Shown here: positions 1-11,974 of the stretch, one piece after another
How the letters are laid out: the number at the start of each line of letters is the position of its first letter
How positions within the stretch are numbered: position 1 is the first letter of the stretch
Assembly (NCBI GenBank): GCA_963978905.1
Contig: OZ022260.1
Span: 13,691,725 to 13,755,724 of the forward strand
Reading direction: 5' to 3'
DNA from: Trichostrongylus colubriformis
Taxonomy: Eukaryota > Nematoda > Chromadorea > Rhabditida > Trichostrongylidae
DNA: 64,000 nucleotides
Position numbers and translations under genes: made by a program
Notes under the pieces: model-generated
Databases searched by the model: none
What the model was told of the DNA's origin: nothing
The model's input: the letters and a program-made list of their open reading frames with translations, nothing else

Positions 1-246
1 GTTCATGCGACATTTCTGTACTGGCATGGCTGCAGGGATGAACTCGAACTCTGCACTGCCGAATAGTTCATTTTCTGGTTTGATGGGACGGGAACATCAG
101 AGGTCGTGCAAGCGATGCTGAATTGTGGGCAAAACGACCGCTTAGACGCATCTCCAACCCACACGTATTATTTAAAATGCACTTTTAAAGCGCGCAGGTG
201 CAGTGTGAGACGCAGTTGAGACCGTTGTTTTGTTCGTAAATCAATA

Positions 247-855
247 TCATTGTGGCAACATTAGCATTATGGACCGAAAACCAGTAGTTATCAAGCAAAA
301 ATAGTCAAAAATCCAATAGCAGTTATGATTTTTTGAATCTCTCGTTTTTTGGTCCACTATGCCATTGTTGATCAAATGTGCATCCATTACCACTGATACC
401 GAATGTCGAATACAGGACGCGTCCAAGAGCGACTGGTCGACGTCGAGCACTTTCTTGAAATTTGTTCTCGGTTTTCTCTCCAATTGTAGCAAGAACTTGC
501 AAGTTCCATGAAATCCATATTGCAATGTGCAGACTAGAATTTCTTTCAGACTGCAGCAAAATTTTCTGAAATATTTGTCTCGATAGAAAAGAGAATCAGA
601 TGGCCGCGAAAACGAGGCGTTTCGAGAAATGGTAGCTTTTTTCTGCTGTGAGCACTTTTCCGGGCGCATTACGAAATTCTCCAGTATCGATGTGGCTGGC
701 CAGCTGTGGACATTGTGCGTAAGCGAAATATTTTTCATTATATTTATCAGATTGTGTGTAGGTGGTTGTAGAATAGGATTTTGATCGATGTATTGTTCAA
801 GTTGTCGTCTTGCCTGCTTGGGTATGTGGTGCGTCATTAAGGAACGGCAAAACAA
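247..855 (-). CDS. 202-codon open reading frame of unknown origin
   Basis: A 202-codon minus-strand frame is open here. The translation has mixed, protein-like composition (several Cys, basic patches such as ERKPRTNFKK) but no domain, signal peptide or repeat that I recognise. It opens with a plausible internal start, yet no splice chain to neighbouring exons could be assembled. A second minus frame is open across 323-559, so the frame choice is not secure. It could be an exon of a gene running leftwards out of the candidate at 4237-4627, a transposon relic, or chance. I assign no function. Confidence 0.2.
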   Translation of the reverse strand: MFCRSLMTHHIPKQARRQLEQYIDQNPILQPPTHNLINIMKNISLTHNVHSWPATSILENFVMRPEKCSQQKKATISRNASFSRPSDSLFYRDKYFRKFCCSLKEILVCTLQYGFHGTCKFLLQLERKPRTNFKKVLDVDQSLLDASCIRHSVSVVMDAHLINNGIVDQKTRDSKNHNCYWIFDYFCLITTGFRSIMLMLPQ

Positions 856-860
856 AACGG

Positions 861-3800
861 CAGCGTTTCTACGATAAACTCCATTTTGTTTTGAGTTTCT
901 TTAGGTGAATCACAGAGTAGTGAATAAAAGGGATAAGGTCTTGGTCAGTGTAACATACAGCTCCGAACTGGTCCAGTTTTTTTTAATAATATGGTTGCTA
1001 GAAGATGGGCATAGAGTTCCAAGCATATTTTTTCCATTTTTTAGTATTACTGTTGTTCATAGTCAGATTCTATGTACATTAGTAGTATAGAGTAGTACAT
1101 TTAACTTGAATTATTTTATGTTTTTCGCTCTCAAACTCAAACATGATGGTACTCTTTTCTTCATCGTGTTTGTCTACAGCCACTATTCGCAGCAATCGTT
1201 TATCAGTTCCATCTCAAAGTTAGGGATCTTGATCTCCTTTCACCGACACCATTCGCTATCACTCCTCACCATGACAGTGGTAATCACGTCGAATGCCATC
1301 CTGTTACTTTTTACCTGCTATGTTTCTTATCATATCCTGTCACCACATATAATCTCTTTTCGATGGTTTGTCGGTCTCTACAGCGCGTTGCAACTATATA
1401 TAATCCTTCTATCGATCAGTGGCCAGCGGCCTGCTGTGCAGCAGTCGGTCACCCTTGTTCCCTCAATTTTTCATGACGTCCACTATCTGCAGGTACTATT
1501 TGTACACTAGTTATTAGTAATGCCCTTTGAGGAGGAGTTATTCAGGTTATGATGCAGCGATGAATCATGCGAATGCTTATTACAACCACCTCCCCCCCCT
1601 TGTGCGTGACCTTAACCACTGCTTTCGTCTCATTCAATTTTGTTTGTTATTGAATATCGTCATAGCTGCCTGTTATTTGTCTCTGTCGTTACCGACGTTC
1701 CTTTCCGTGATAAAACTGCTGTATATCACGTAATAGACCATCTGCATTTCATTCTGTTTTGTGTACCCCTTTCTCTCAGGTTCCCCTCCTCGTTTTGAGG
1801 GGGACCTGCTTTTTAGAAATTTTGTGTACATCCTAATCTTCTACTGCTCATTTAGAAGATTACTTGAGTACAATAGCAGGTACGAAAACTTATAATTACC
1901 AGGTTTTCCTGTAGCTGCTGCACGGCGCTATGTTTTTTCTATTTCCTAAGAAGAATATCAAGTTCTGGACAAATTACTGCTAATAGGCGTCGGTATCAGA
2001 TAGGAATTCACTGACAGTTCACAATTACTGAGCAGAACAACCATGCACATTTTCTGCCTTTTTAGAACAAGTTTCTGGAACCTCATTTTGAAGACGTCCT
2101 GTGTTTTGTTTTTTGCACTTGTTATTGCTTAGCGAAACAAAGGGATGGAGAGTTCTTTTATTCACGTTTGTTCCTTTGTTTGACACTTGCCGGGAAATAA
2201 GTGGCTCTATAATTATTTATGGTCGATGCATAATTTCATCTTAACAACTACCGATTTTTGGGTGCGATTATAAGTTATGAAAGTTTCTTCATGGCTCTTT
2301 CATGATCTAGATGGATGAAGAGAAAGAGTGGGAGGGAAAAACGAGAAACGTCGCTGGTACCGAATTGACTTTCGCAGTGAGTGGTTGTAATAACGGTTAT
2401 GGGGGGGGGGGGGAGATAACAATGAGGGCAGGACAGAAGAATTTCCGCCCCAGGTCAATGGATAGTCCTTGAGTGAAATCGAATGGGTGACGAGTGAAAA
2501 TTTCAGGAATTACTCAACGAAATAGTAGCCTCTACCCATAACCTTATTCTACCCGTTTGATCTTCTTTAGCGTTCATGTCACAACAGGATTGACGGTGTC
2601 CGTTCTTGCGCGCACGTTTTGATATGAAATCGATTTCGCTGGTTCAGATTCGTCCCCTCCATAGTATTAGTTTCGATGTAATGAAATGCAATTGGAGATC
2701 TCACAGTGGACTATGATAATCAATAATTTGACGCATCTGGCTAGAAGATGTTGGCAGCTCTGCACCAGTCTGGCGCCATATAAACGATTCTATTCGAACC
2801 GCTGGAACCATTACATTAGCTCCAAGTCTCAACTACTTGTGCGAAATTCTTAGGCGTGACATGATATTTTCATCCAACGGGCTAAATAAGCGATGTCTCT
2901 CTCACTGGCTCTTCGAGTGATTCTGCAATTTCTCAGCTAAATCGCAGAATTACAAGATGGCGGTCAAGTGCGAAATCGCGCAGTTGCGAATTGTGGCACC
3001 AGCCTTACGGTCGGCGGCATTCAATTGCATCTAGGGTTACCTAGAGTGCAGCTTCAATTTTCTACTTCGCAGCATCACTTACTAAAAAATACGCCCCATT
3101 GTATGCAAAGGTCCCATTCTTTCAGAAACACTCTACTTACTTTGCTTTCCATCGTTGTTGACTACTCTTTCGGTTTGATTCCTTATTTATTCCGTTACTG
3201 ACTATTACCTCCAACGTCAGTGAAGCTCAGGCGGGCAGTATGTACCTATTCAATAAGGTCATATGCCATAAACAGCCATTACCCAGGAAGGTTGTCATTG
3301 TGTGTGCATGTGGCTGAATCATGGCTCTATAAGCATTAGCTGGCCCTACTCCATGCTCGACAAGCCTGTAATATTTCGCAGTTCATCTGCTAGCTGGAAC
3401 GAAGTGGTCGTTTCATGTACGTTATGCCGTGTTGACTCTTGATACCATGTTCCTACGCTGGGACCTAGTTCCGTATTGCTCCCGCTTTTGGGGTAGTCGT
3501 AATTACTTTGACTAGGTCTCGAACTGACGCCGCTTGACGGGTTTTATGGCGGACCACCTGTCACTATGCTGCGTTACGCTAATTATACTATTTGAATAGA
3601 TAACTGCCTGTCTGGTGGCTCTAACCGGCCAACAATACATTACGAGCACTTAGAAACCGCCCCGCGTAATGGACCACCAGCGCTGTACTATTTTTAGTGA
3701 TCGCTCTCCAAGCATTCAAAATATCGAGGTAGGTAGGTAAGCTAGTGGAGAGCAGTTAGTGTTGAGCTCTCCGAAATCAGTTTAGACAGAGGATCAGTCC

Positions 3801-4236
3801 AGCCACGTCCTCTCTTTTCCTTCTACATTTCTTTCTCAGTTTCGAACTTCCAAAGTGAGGATCTCGTTCTTCACAGGAAATCGATGCACTTTTGGCGTTT
3901 TCAAGTAAAGTAATATTTGTTTGGCTTTTTTATAGGAGCGCTTTTTTGTGTGTCGGCCCACTAAGCATGTTTGAACTAGGGTCTTTTTCTGTGGACTGTA
4001 CCGATTTAGCTTATTTTGAGCCTTTCAAACTCTGACACCATAATTCTCTTTCAAACTTCGTTCACAAAGTGTAGTCTCGAATTCCAATAAAATCTGTAGC
4101 CCTTGATATCCCCAATCAAACGTTTGTTGATCACTGAATTTTCATTTGCTCTCAGCTTATTCATTGCAGAACATACGAATAACGTAATCCACTCAGAATC
4201 GCTACTATGGGAAGTTTTGCGTGTTCTATGGGTGAC
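861..4236. other. intergenic, nothing firm
   Basis: No convincing exon chain was found. Short hydrophobic plus-strand frames at 1106-1510 and 1527-1733 look like chance openings in pyrimidine-rich DNA. A run of 13 G lies at 2401-2413. The right part may hold leftward exons of the candidate at 4237-4627, but none could be joined in phase. Confidence 0.4.
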
Positions 4237-4627
4237 CTGGTGTTTTGTTTCTGGTGAAGGATTGCGAATGGCAGTCACGGACGGTTGAATATTGACGAAC
4301 GCGTGTTTTTCAGGGTTATAATGGTTCCGATATTTATGCCACTTCTTGGGTTGATGGCCTTCAGCCATCAGTTCCCTGACCCTTTTACATGCCATTGATC
4401 ACATTTTACATCGCTTACTTGTGCAGAAGTGGGTGAATATTTGGCTGCGCTCGAACGACCTTCTCCTCCACCTCAATTCGTTTCCGATATGACCTCTCTT
4501 TGCTCTTCATCTTTTTCGAATCTTCGATTTTCTTGGGGACGAAGGAGTCTAAGCGCACGATATTTCCACATCCTCTCTCGTTTCCTCGACGCTCGTCCTA
4601 TTGCGCGCCATAATGATTGCGGATTTC
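4237..4627 (-). CDS. candidate multi-exon gene, basic protein of unknown function (partial)
   Basis: Three minus-strand exons join in phase: 4627-4494, 4444-4419 and 4375-4237. The introns are 49 and 43 bp, normal sizes for nematodes, with GT donors (GTCATA, GTAAGC) and CAG acceptors at the second and third exons. The 5' exon reads NPQSLWRAIGRASRKRERMW and continues as a Lys/Arg/Glu-rich helix-prone stretch. The third exon contains KKWHKYRNHYNPEKHAF. No family is recognised. The frame after 4237 stays open to 4051, so the last donor is uncertain, and no start codon was found upstream. If real, it is transcribed away from rab-10, 1.1 kb from that gene's start. It could be a chance chain of open frames, but three in-phase joins with short introns make that less likely. 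Confidence 0.38.
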
Positions 4628-5701
4628 CTTGAATTTGTTGCAGCTTCTATTTTTGCGAACTGTCTAATGCCTTCGCCGTCATTGGCGTCTTCAATCTGTT
4701 TGCTTGTCCATATAGGGATCGCTGCAAGCTTTCCCTTAGGACGTCATAATAGAAATCTCTCCAAGCAGTTAGTTATTTGAATAACAGTGAAAGGACGTTT
4801 TGATAGTTTTCTAAAAAAACTTGGGTTTCATATCAGCTTTTTTTCGATTTGTGGAAAAGGATTCTGGTGATAACATGCTAGGGCGAATGGAGATAAAGCG
4901 GTGTATTGGCGGGTATAGCCCGCCGGATCTGTGCAGTTGACGCGAGGGCCTTTATTGACAAAGTATAGAGATGATTCTTTGTGGTGAAAATGGAAAACAA
5001 ATGATGAGTGGCAAACATTAGCGCGAAAAACAATCGTGTGGTGACGGAAACCTGCCGCACATTGCGAAGGAACACTGCGTTCTTCTCCCTCGACTGCTGG
5101 CTTAATAATATTTCTTCTTCCAGTACGATTTTAACGATACGATTTACGAGTACGCTTTCCCCAAAAATTCTCGTAAATGTTTCAGTTGAAGGGATTCCGT
5201 TTTTTTACATTTACGCTTGCACAGCTTCTGTTTATTACTTATAGTACATTCCACTTCATTGTAGTTAAGCACTGAAGTTATGGTAAAGGCTGTGCAGATC
5301 ACCTTTAGTTGTTTTTATTTGGCCCCGTCTATATTTAGTATGGTCTTAGTTCGAGGCAATTGTTTGCGCAGAATAAAAAGTCCGAAATTGTGGACGTATG
5401 GTTGTCCCATTTGTGGAATCGATTTCGGCTGCTCGTGGTGGGCTTGCACTTTTCGTGGTCGATATTTGAGGTACCACTAGCCGTTTAGGGCGTCGTCCTC
5501 AGATTGATGGATCCTCGTTAGCAGTTGCATTTTCTATCTTGCATACATTACGGTGTTTCAATTATCTCCATATAGTTTGTAGATGTTGTAGCTTTCTCGT
5601 CTTGCAATTATTTTATTGTCCCGAAGTCACTCTGCTACGCTTTTTCATTCGTTTATGCATTATGTTTTCTCGATAATTTGGTTTTTACTCATTTCAATTA
5701 A

Positions 5702-5707
5702 TTTCAG
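5702..5707 (+). promoter_or_regulatory. probable spliced-leader trans-splice acceptor of rab-10
   Basis: TTTCAG after a T-rich stretch lies 16 bp before the rab-10 ATG, with no upstream coding exon visible. This is the usual position for an SL1 acceptor in nematodes. It could instead be the acceptor of a 5' UTR intron. Confidence 0.55.
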
Positions 5708-5723
5708 GAGAAGGAGTTCCTAG

Positions 5724-8700
5724 ATGGCTCGTCGGCCGTACGATTTGTTGTTCAAACTATTGCTCATCGGCGATTCGGGTGTGGGAAAGACGTGTATCCT
5801 TTATCGGTTTAGCGACGACGCGTTCAATACCACATTTATTTCCACGATCGGTTAGTTCATCCCTCATTGAGTATTTTTTTCTTTGAGCGTGCTGTTGAAA
5901 TTTCCATAAGGTGGTTTTCTTTTTTTGCTCGTGCTTAGATGACTTATGCTTCCTCTAGTTCCAGATCATTCACTAGGTAGGCTCGCAAGTGCGAATAGAA
6001 TATTTAATAAATTTTTCCTGAATTAGAAGTTTACGCCTTGGCTTGTCACGCAGCCTCAAAATATGTAAACAGCAATGACGAAGAAATCGGAAGTACGTTC
6101 CACGTCAGCATGGCTGCGCATGCCAATGACGTGGGAAGGCCGTGAATAGAACTTAGGCGTGTGGGATGGGAATTGCAGCTTAAGCTTGCATTTAGCTGAA
6201 ATGTTGAATACAAAGCATAACGTTACTGTCACAGTTCATAACCCCTGGTTCATTTAGGAAGTGGTGTTTAGAAGTGGCTCAATCGAGTGATTGCGTAGTT
6301 GGTCCATGTGTACCTAATCCTTACCCGTTATGGGACGAGGGGGGCATGTTACTATAATTGTCGCTTAAGAGGTGAACACCGTTGTCCTTTTTTTTCAAAT
6401 GACAATGGCATCGATTCAAGAAGAGTATGTACTCAAGAAGAGTATTCAAGAAGATTCACTCCATGTTTATCCTATTAAATCGAATAAAAAATAAATAACT
6501 CGATAAATGAGCAGTGCTTGACCCCGTTCACTATCAGGAAAAGTCTAAAGTTGTTCGAAAAATGTTTGAGACACTATGAACATCTGCTCATTAGGTCGTG
6601 GCAATAATAACGATCGTTTTGAAGCAAATATTTGAAATATCATAACTCGCTCAGTGTTGCTTCTCAATCGAAATAACGACCAAAAGAATCAACACATTTC
6701 TGCCAAACAGCAGGCAGTTTAGATATTCCGGCAGCATAAAATACTGGAGTTTTGGAACCGACGAAATCATTGAATGCTTTTCTACGTCGTCTTGGTTCCG
6801 GAAGCATTTCTCGCGTGCGAAAGTTTCGAGATGACTGACAAAATGATGATCCGTAGGGGAAAGGCCTGATGAGTATGGAGGTTGGTCAAGGGTTCCATAT
6901 CCCAACTCCATCAATTTTTTTGTCATCAATGAAACATGCGGTCGGGCGTTGCTATGGAGTAGGATCGAGCCCTTCCTTTCAATTAATGCCGCTGGGTTCG
7001 ATGCAATTTTTGGTGCATTTTTTTCGATTTCGTCACAGCGCTTCGCTGTGATGGCCTAGAGCCAGGAAGCTGCGGTGGAACAAATCGGCTGTAGAACGCC
7101 TAACATTCACCATGACCTTTTCTAGTGCAACTCCGGCTCTGAGAACTGTTTAGGAGCCTCGTCGTGATCTAACCACTATCTTAACCGTCATCTGTTGTCG
7201 TATTGAATCCATTTTTTCGTCACAGGTTACAATGCGTTGCAGTCGTTTTGTTCCGCAAAAGATGAGACGAACTGACTCTGAGACGACGAGATTGCTGGTG
7301 CTCAGTCAACTTATGCGGAATCCACTTGTCAAACTTTTTTACCTTCCCAATTTTTCATCAAATGACGTGCTGCAGTTCTGAGGTCAACTCCCAGATCTTC
7401 AACAATCTCCTTTGTGGATGTTCTTGAGTGCCATCAATTCGTCGTCTTGTCATCTTTAACATCCTATGGCCGACCGCGTTCCTCCTGATTTTCCGGGCTG
7501 AAGTCTCCATTTCGGAATTTGTCGAACCAAGTATGCGTTTTGCGCTCATTTATGGTACCTTGGCCCCATGCGTTGGTGATACTCCTAGCTGCTTCCGCAG
7601 CATTACGGCCGTTGTATTCGTGAAGCCTGATGAGTCGGATCTCGCGTCTTGACAATATCTTAGCGGGTGACACAAAATCGTAGAAGAAATGGCGGCATAA
7701 AACGGGAAAATTCCTTTTACGATAGCTTGAAAAATGAACTTCCGAACGATATGTTGAATTACGAAAAATGAACTTCCGAACGATATATTAAATCATTATA
7801 TTTGTCTGTGTTTTCAATGAATTATGATCAGTGGAACATAACAGGTGCGAAAACGGTCATCAATTTTGCCACGACCTAATAGCAGCTCATGTAATACCCC
7901 TTGCTGTGTCGATCATAACATTATTTTGTGGAAAAGTGATGTATATGATGTATAGATTGTGTGGATCACGCGTTCAAGGACTTCCAAATTGCCAGGCATG
8001 CTCAGCGGTAGCGATTAATCCCAATATGCTTCTGTTTGAGCATGTTCTGAAGAAGTAGTTAAATTGCTGCTTGGCTGCTAGATCCAGCGTTTTTATTATT
8101 CCAGAATTTTGATGGATTATCTTAATGTTTGATTTCAGGAATCGATTTCAAGATCAAAACCATCGAATTGAGAGGAAAGAAAATCAAGCTCCAAATATGG
8201 TAAGCTTTTTCCCGTCATAGTTATGAATGGCTCAGTGAAACCCGGTCAAGCATAAAATCGGCGACTCTCTAAGAGTCACGAAACCATGCCTGAGCGACAA
8301 TCGATGTTTTGCAGGGATACGGCAGGACAGGAACGATTCCATACAATTACCACATCATATTATCGAGGAGCGATGGGTATAATGTTGGTATACGATATCA
8401 CAAATGCGAAAAGTTTTGACAACATCGCTAAATGGTTGCGGAATATTGATGAGGTATTCAACAAATTACTTTTTTTAGTTCTTCAAATTACGTTCAATGT
8501 GTGTGTTTGTTTGTTGACTCCTGCATTCCTGGTATCAACCATAATCGTAGTAATTATAGTCTTTGGGTGTCTCATTTTCGGTTGCACTTATGTAATATTG
8601 TTCCGGTTCGAATTGATTCTGTATGAATTGTACTATTGTAGAATGGTGTTTTTCCTGAGTCTACTTTCTACCACTGTTTCGCATATTGTCACGAAGAAAA

Positions 8701-10296
8701 CGCTCATTTAGAATAGAAAGGAGTCATTATGATATTATTGTGGGTGATGTCCCATGCTGTGTCGGTCATAACATGTTTTTGTGGAAAAGTGATGTAGCTG
8801 AAATTCATATAAGTTCCAAAACTGACCTTATACGTTCCCCAAAATGTCACAGATTGTGTTTATCACACTTGAATGACTTTTGAAATGACCAATGTAAGTT
8901 TGAAAGAGATATCCCAGTATATTTCTGTTTAAGCATGCTTCTGAAGACGTAGTTAAAATGCTGCTCGGCAACAAATGTGACATGACGGAACGAAGAGTTG
9001 TGAGTCGAGAAAGGGGAGAGAAGATTGCAAAGGATCATATGATAAGGTGAGCTTCAATACCCTTGTATAGTAACTAATCTGTTTTACCTTTGCCTAAAAA
9101 CCTGAAGGAATGTTTAAATCGTGGAACTGTTCGGTACTTACAATTTTATGCATTGTTTCTGGATCTATCATTCTTTTAAACGTTGTTTGTTAGAATTTGT
9201 TGCTAATTTCTCAATTCAGATTCCTGGAAACGTCAGCAAAAGCTAATATCCATATTGATACAGCATTTTATGAACTAGCTGAAGCGATATTGGATAAGGT
9301 GAGTAGCTGTTATGGTCCCATTCATTTACTATTGTAGGTATGCATAGTACCCACCACTAAAGCCGTCGTTGCTATTAGATGTTCTATCAGTTCATCACGT
9401 TAGAGGTCCATTCCATTATAATATCTAGATTTCACGCTCAGTAATGAGTATTGGGTGCTCTGAAGAGCACACAAATGAAAAATGAGAAGAGTCCTGAGTC
9501 GCTGAAAGAGGCCTTTCTCATCTTCGCCCGACACAGATGACAAATTAGAAATCGCTGTTTGTACTAGTTTTTCTCTATATTATTGCGCCAGTTAACGATA
9601 CCAGTTCATCTCTGTGAACGCTGTCTTTGCTATCCGACGTTGTCTTATCGTGATTGATTGCGGACCTTTTTTGCCATTGCTGTTCTGATAAATTAAATTG
9701 GAGTTGGGTGATGGCTGAAGATGGGCATTAGCTGACACGTTCGTGCTTTCACGATTCACCTTTGCGCAGCGATAAGGTAACCGTCCATAGTTGAACGCTC
9801 TTATCTGAAAGGCTTACTCAGGGAAGGGAACGAAATAGAATTTTTTTTTTCAAAAATAAGATTTCTTATCTTTCGAGAAAATGAGCGTAGCTACTCATCT
9901 ACAATTAGGAATTTTCGGCGAATCGGCGTATCTGTGATTTTGAATATTTGCAATAGTGCAGATAGATGAAGTGGTGGTACGTGGCATCATTCCTCAATCG
10001 CGGATACGCCATTAATCCCTGTCAGTTGGGCATAAACGCAGCCTCATATCCCACCATTCTCATTGCGGGATTCAAATCCCTTAGCCAAATTTTTCGTTGT
10101 AAAGAATTATACCAAAATCGAATTTATCGTAGCTTTCTTTTTTTTTGACAGAATGATACACAGCAGTGCCCTTTTGAGTAATGGATCAATTTTCTATTTT
10201 AATTTAATATTTCAGATGCCAGCCCAGCCTGAAGAGCCTAGAGTAACAATCAACCCGTTGGATAGTGGGAAAGCAGGAAGTGGAGGCTGCTGCTAG
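5724..10296 (+). CDS. rab-10: RAB-10 small GTPase
   Basis: Six exons (5724-5850, 8139-8199, 8315-8453, 8934-9046, 9220-9298, 10216-10296) join in phase to 600 nt, 199 residues plus stop. The protein opens [20 protein letters not shown], with P-loop G16-T23, switch I Thr41, WDTAGQE at 63-69 (Gln68), Thr73 at the site phosphorylated by LRRK2 in mammalian Rab10, NKCD at 122-125, ETSAK at 150-154 and a C-terminal CC that would be geranylgeranylated. Rab10 acts on endosomal recycling and exocytic membranes; in C. elegans RAB-10 works in basolateral endocytic recycling. Length and sequence match the nematode orthologue closely. The exon 4 acceptor reads TTTAAG rather than TTTCAG. Intron 1 (2.3 kb) holds a mariner relic and a decayed copy of part of exon 4. 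The start fits the acceptor at 5707. Confidence 0.97.
6591..7880 (-). mobile_element. degenerate mariner element in rab-10 intron 1
   Basis: Imperfect inverted ends of about 30 bp, starting TTAGGTCGTGGCAA, lie at 6591-6621 and 7850-7880. Between them, minus-strand frames encode mariner transposase pieces. At 1.29 kb the element has close to full mariner length. TA lies at the right flank; the left flank is CA, so the target duplication is eroded or partly lost. It lies antisense to rab-10. Confidence 0.85.
6651..7673 (-). pseudogene. mariner transposase pseudogene
   Basis: The N-terminal DNA-binding part is at 7673-7464 ([18 protein letters not shown], then [17 protein letters not shown]). 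The C-terminal catalytic part is at about 6980-6651 and reads LLHSNARPH, then [14 protein letters not shown]. Between them the frame is broken. The canonical HDN of the DD34D triad is HSN here (codon 6951-6953), so the second catalytic aspartate is lost. The third aspartate, in SPTD, is kept. The enzyme cannot be active. Confidence 0.85.
7902..8079 (+). pseudogene. decayed partial copy of rab-10 intron 3/exon 4
   Basis: This stretch aligns with 8755-8972, the end of intron 3 plus the first part of exon 4. Shared blocks include TGCTGTGTCG, TTGTGGAAAAGTGATGTA, the acceptor region TTCTGTTT, and an exon start resembling GCATGCTTCTGAAG. About 40 bp of the intron part is missing. In the copy the exon frame meets a stop after five codons, so it cannot replace exon 4. 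It begins about 20 bp after the mariner right end and ends 59 bp before exon 2. Confidence 0.7.
10045..10092 (+). repeat. SINE head fragment in rab-10 intron 5
   Basis: CCACCATTCTCATTGCGGG followed by ATTCAAATCCC matches the head of the SINE-like copy at 58741, including a polymerase III B-box-like core. The rest of the element is absent or unrecognisable. Confidence 0.45.
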
Positions 10297-11735
10297 GCAT
10301 ATCATATTCGCTTTCGATCAATACCGATGTTTCCGCTATCATTTTTCATTTTTTCATCCGGCTTATTGATTCTCGGGTACCGATAAGTCGGTGCGTCGCT
10401 TTGTCGGCGTTTTTATGTAAGTGATCCGTTTGATATTGTTTTGTCCTTTGTTGCTCTGTTTTTATTGCCATCCTACATCTCTCCATTTCACATCCGTTTT
10501 GTGACTCTTTAAAAAATATTTTTTGTTAGCTTTTTGTTCAAATGACTCAACACTTTCGTAAGAGCTTTTTGCCATTTTAAGGAACTCACTCATCTGCGGT
10601 AGTGCTTTGTATATTTAATTCTCATTCAATCCGTGACTTGCTATCGCACCACCATTCGGTCAGTCATTATTTCACGTATTCGCTAATAATTGATTTCGGG
10701 CAAGTTCTAGAAGAATCTGTACGTTTTTGTGGTGGTGCAGTAGTGGTGTTACATTCAAGTTGTGATTTTTGATTTTCATGTGGCTATGTTGTTAAATCTC
10801 TTGCTTAGCGAATACATGTGCAGGTGTATCGCATCATCTTTAAATAGGTCAGCAGATTGTTCTTGATCGATTTTGTAAGAATAGATATTAAAAAGATGCT
10901 GAAGCATTCATTCATGTGCTGACAGAAAGAAAGATTGAGAGTGATTTGAAGGATGTGTTGGGATAGGAGCGACATCTAATAGTGGAAATGTGCTGTCGTA
11001 GGGTCGCGTCAAAACTTTTTAACTAGGGAAATTCATCCAGGATCGGAAGGTGCTCGGTAAGGGTCGTATTTTGGTTAGCCAAGAAGTAGGTGAGATATTT
11101 GGTGCTTGAAGTGTGAGTCGTAGTTGTGCTTGATTTAACAATTTTTACAGTACATTTGCCCGCTCGTTCTATTTTTTCGAGAGGGTGAAGGAGCAAGGTA
11201 ACATTCCTAAAAGAAGCAGTCTTAGGAAGCAGAGTGTACGACTCCGAAGTTGCCCTGACTTTCAAGTTACCGTGGAGATTAGTTGTCCGTGTTCGAGACA
11301 CATAATGCGAATCGTCACGTTTTTCGCCGTTCGCGGTGTATAGCTCGTTTCATCTCGTTTATTCATTGCTTAGTCACGTGGAAATCGTAAAAAATCGAGT
11401 TGGGGTAGTACTGGCGACCTACATAGCTTTTGAACGAATTGGAAGAATTACTTTTTCAGTATCACAAGGATTCGAGTTGTTTCTTTTGGAAAGCAATATT
11501 TCGTGCTATCCTGTTTACGACATTGGTACTCGTTGATTTAACCCTTTGACTTCAAATTGTCAGTTGGAAAAGGCGTCAGTGAGCTGTGAGTAACAAATTT
11601 CTAAAGATGACCAGACATTAAGGCAGCAAGGGCATCGAATGCGTGCTGTCGAGAAAATCGGCTAGGAGAAGTCTGGGTCTAGCCTACATATTCATTTCTT
11701 CAACCCCAGTCTTGCCACGGGAAGAGGGAGGGTCC
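10297..11735. other. rab-10 3' flank, no gene seen
   Basis: This contains the rab-10 3' UTR; no clear AATAAA was found close to the stop. The minus frame at 11023-11301 is Thr/Ser-rich with no other coding signs. I see nothing else in it. Confidence 0.4.
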
Positions 11736-11744
11736 ATGACCGTT

Positions 11745-11974
11745 GGGTGTCTATCGTTAGGATAGAAAAGTCGCGTGGCCGTGTTCGGCACGCGATGGGA
11801 TGGTGCGAGCTATGCGCGCCCTATTGGTTGAGTCCTGAAGCGATTACGCATAGAATGAGGCGTAGAGCACTGTCATCGCTCCAGGACCCATCCAATACGG
11901 CGCGCATAGCTCGCACCATCCCGTCGCGTGCCGAACACGGCCGCGCAACGTTTCTGTCCTAACGATATACACCC
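11745..11974. mobile_element. foldback miniature element with 9-bp target duplication
   Basis: Two arms of about 105 bp (11745-11850 and 11870-11974) are inverted copies at about 90% identity by eye, beginning GGGTGT and ending ACACCC. The 9-bp direct repeat ATGACCGTT flanks them at 11736-11744 and 11976-11984. Long terminal inverted repeats plus a 9-bp duplication point to a Mutator-like (MULE) non-autonomous element. It carries no gene. Confidence 0.8.

Noticed and set aside
1106..1510. 134-codon hydrophobic plus frame
   Set aside because: Pyrimidine-rich DNA, no splice context, no membrane-protein family recognised.
8286..8711. 141-codon frame covering rab-10 exon 3
   Set aside because: Only 8315-8453 is coding; the rest is intron read-through on both sides.
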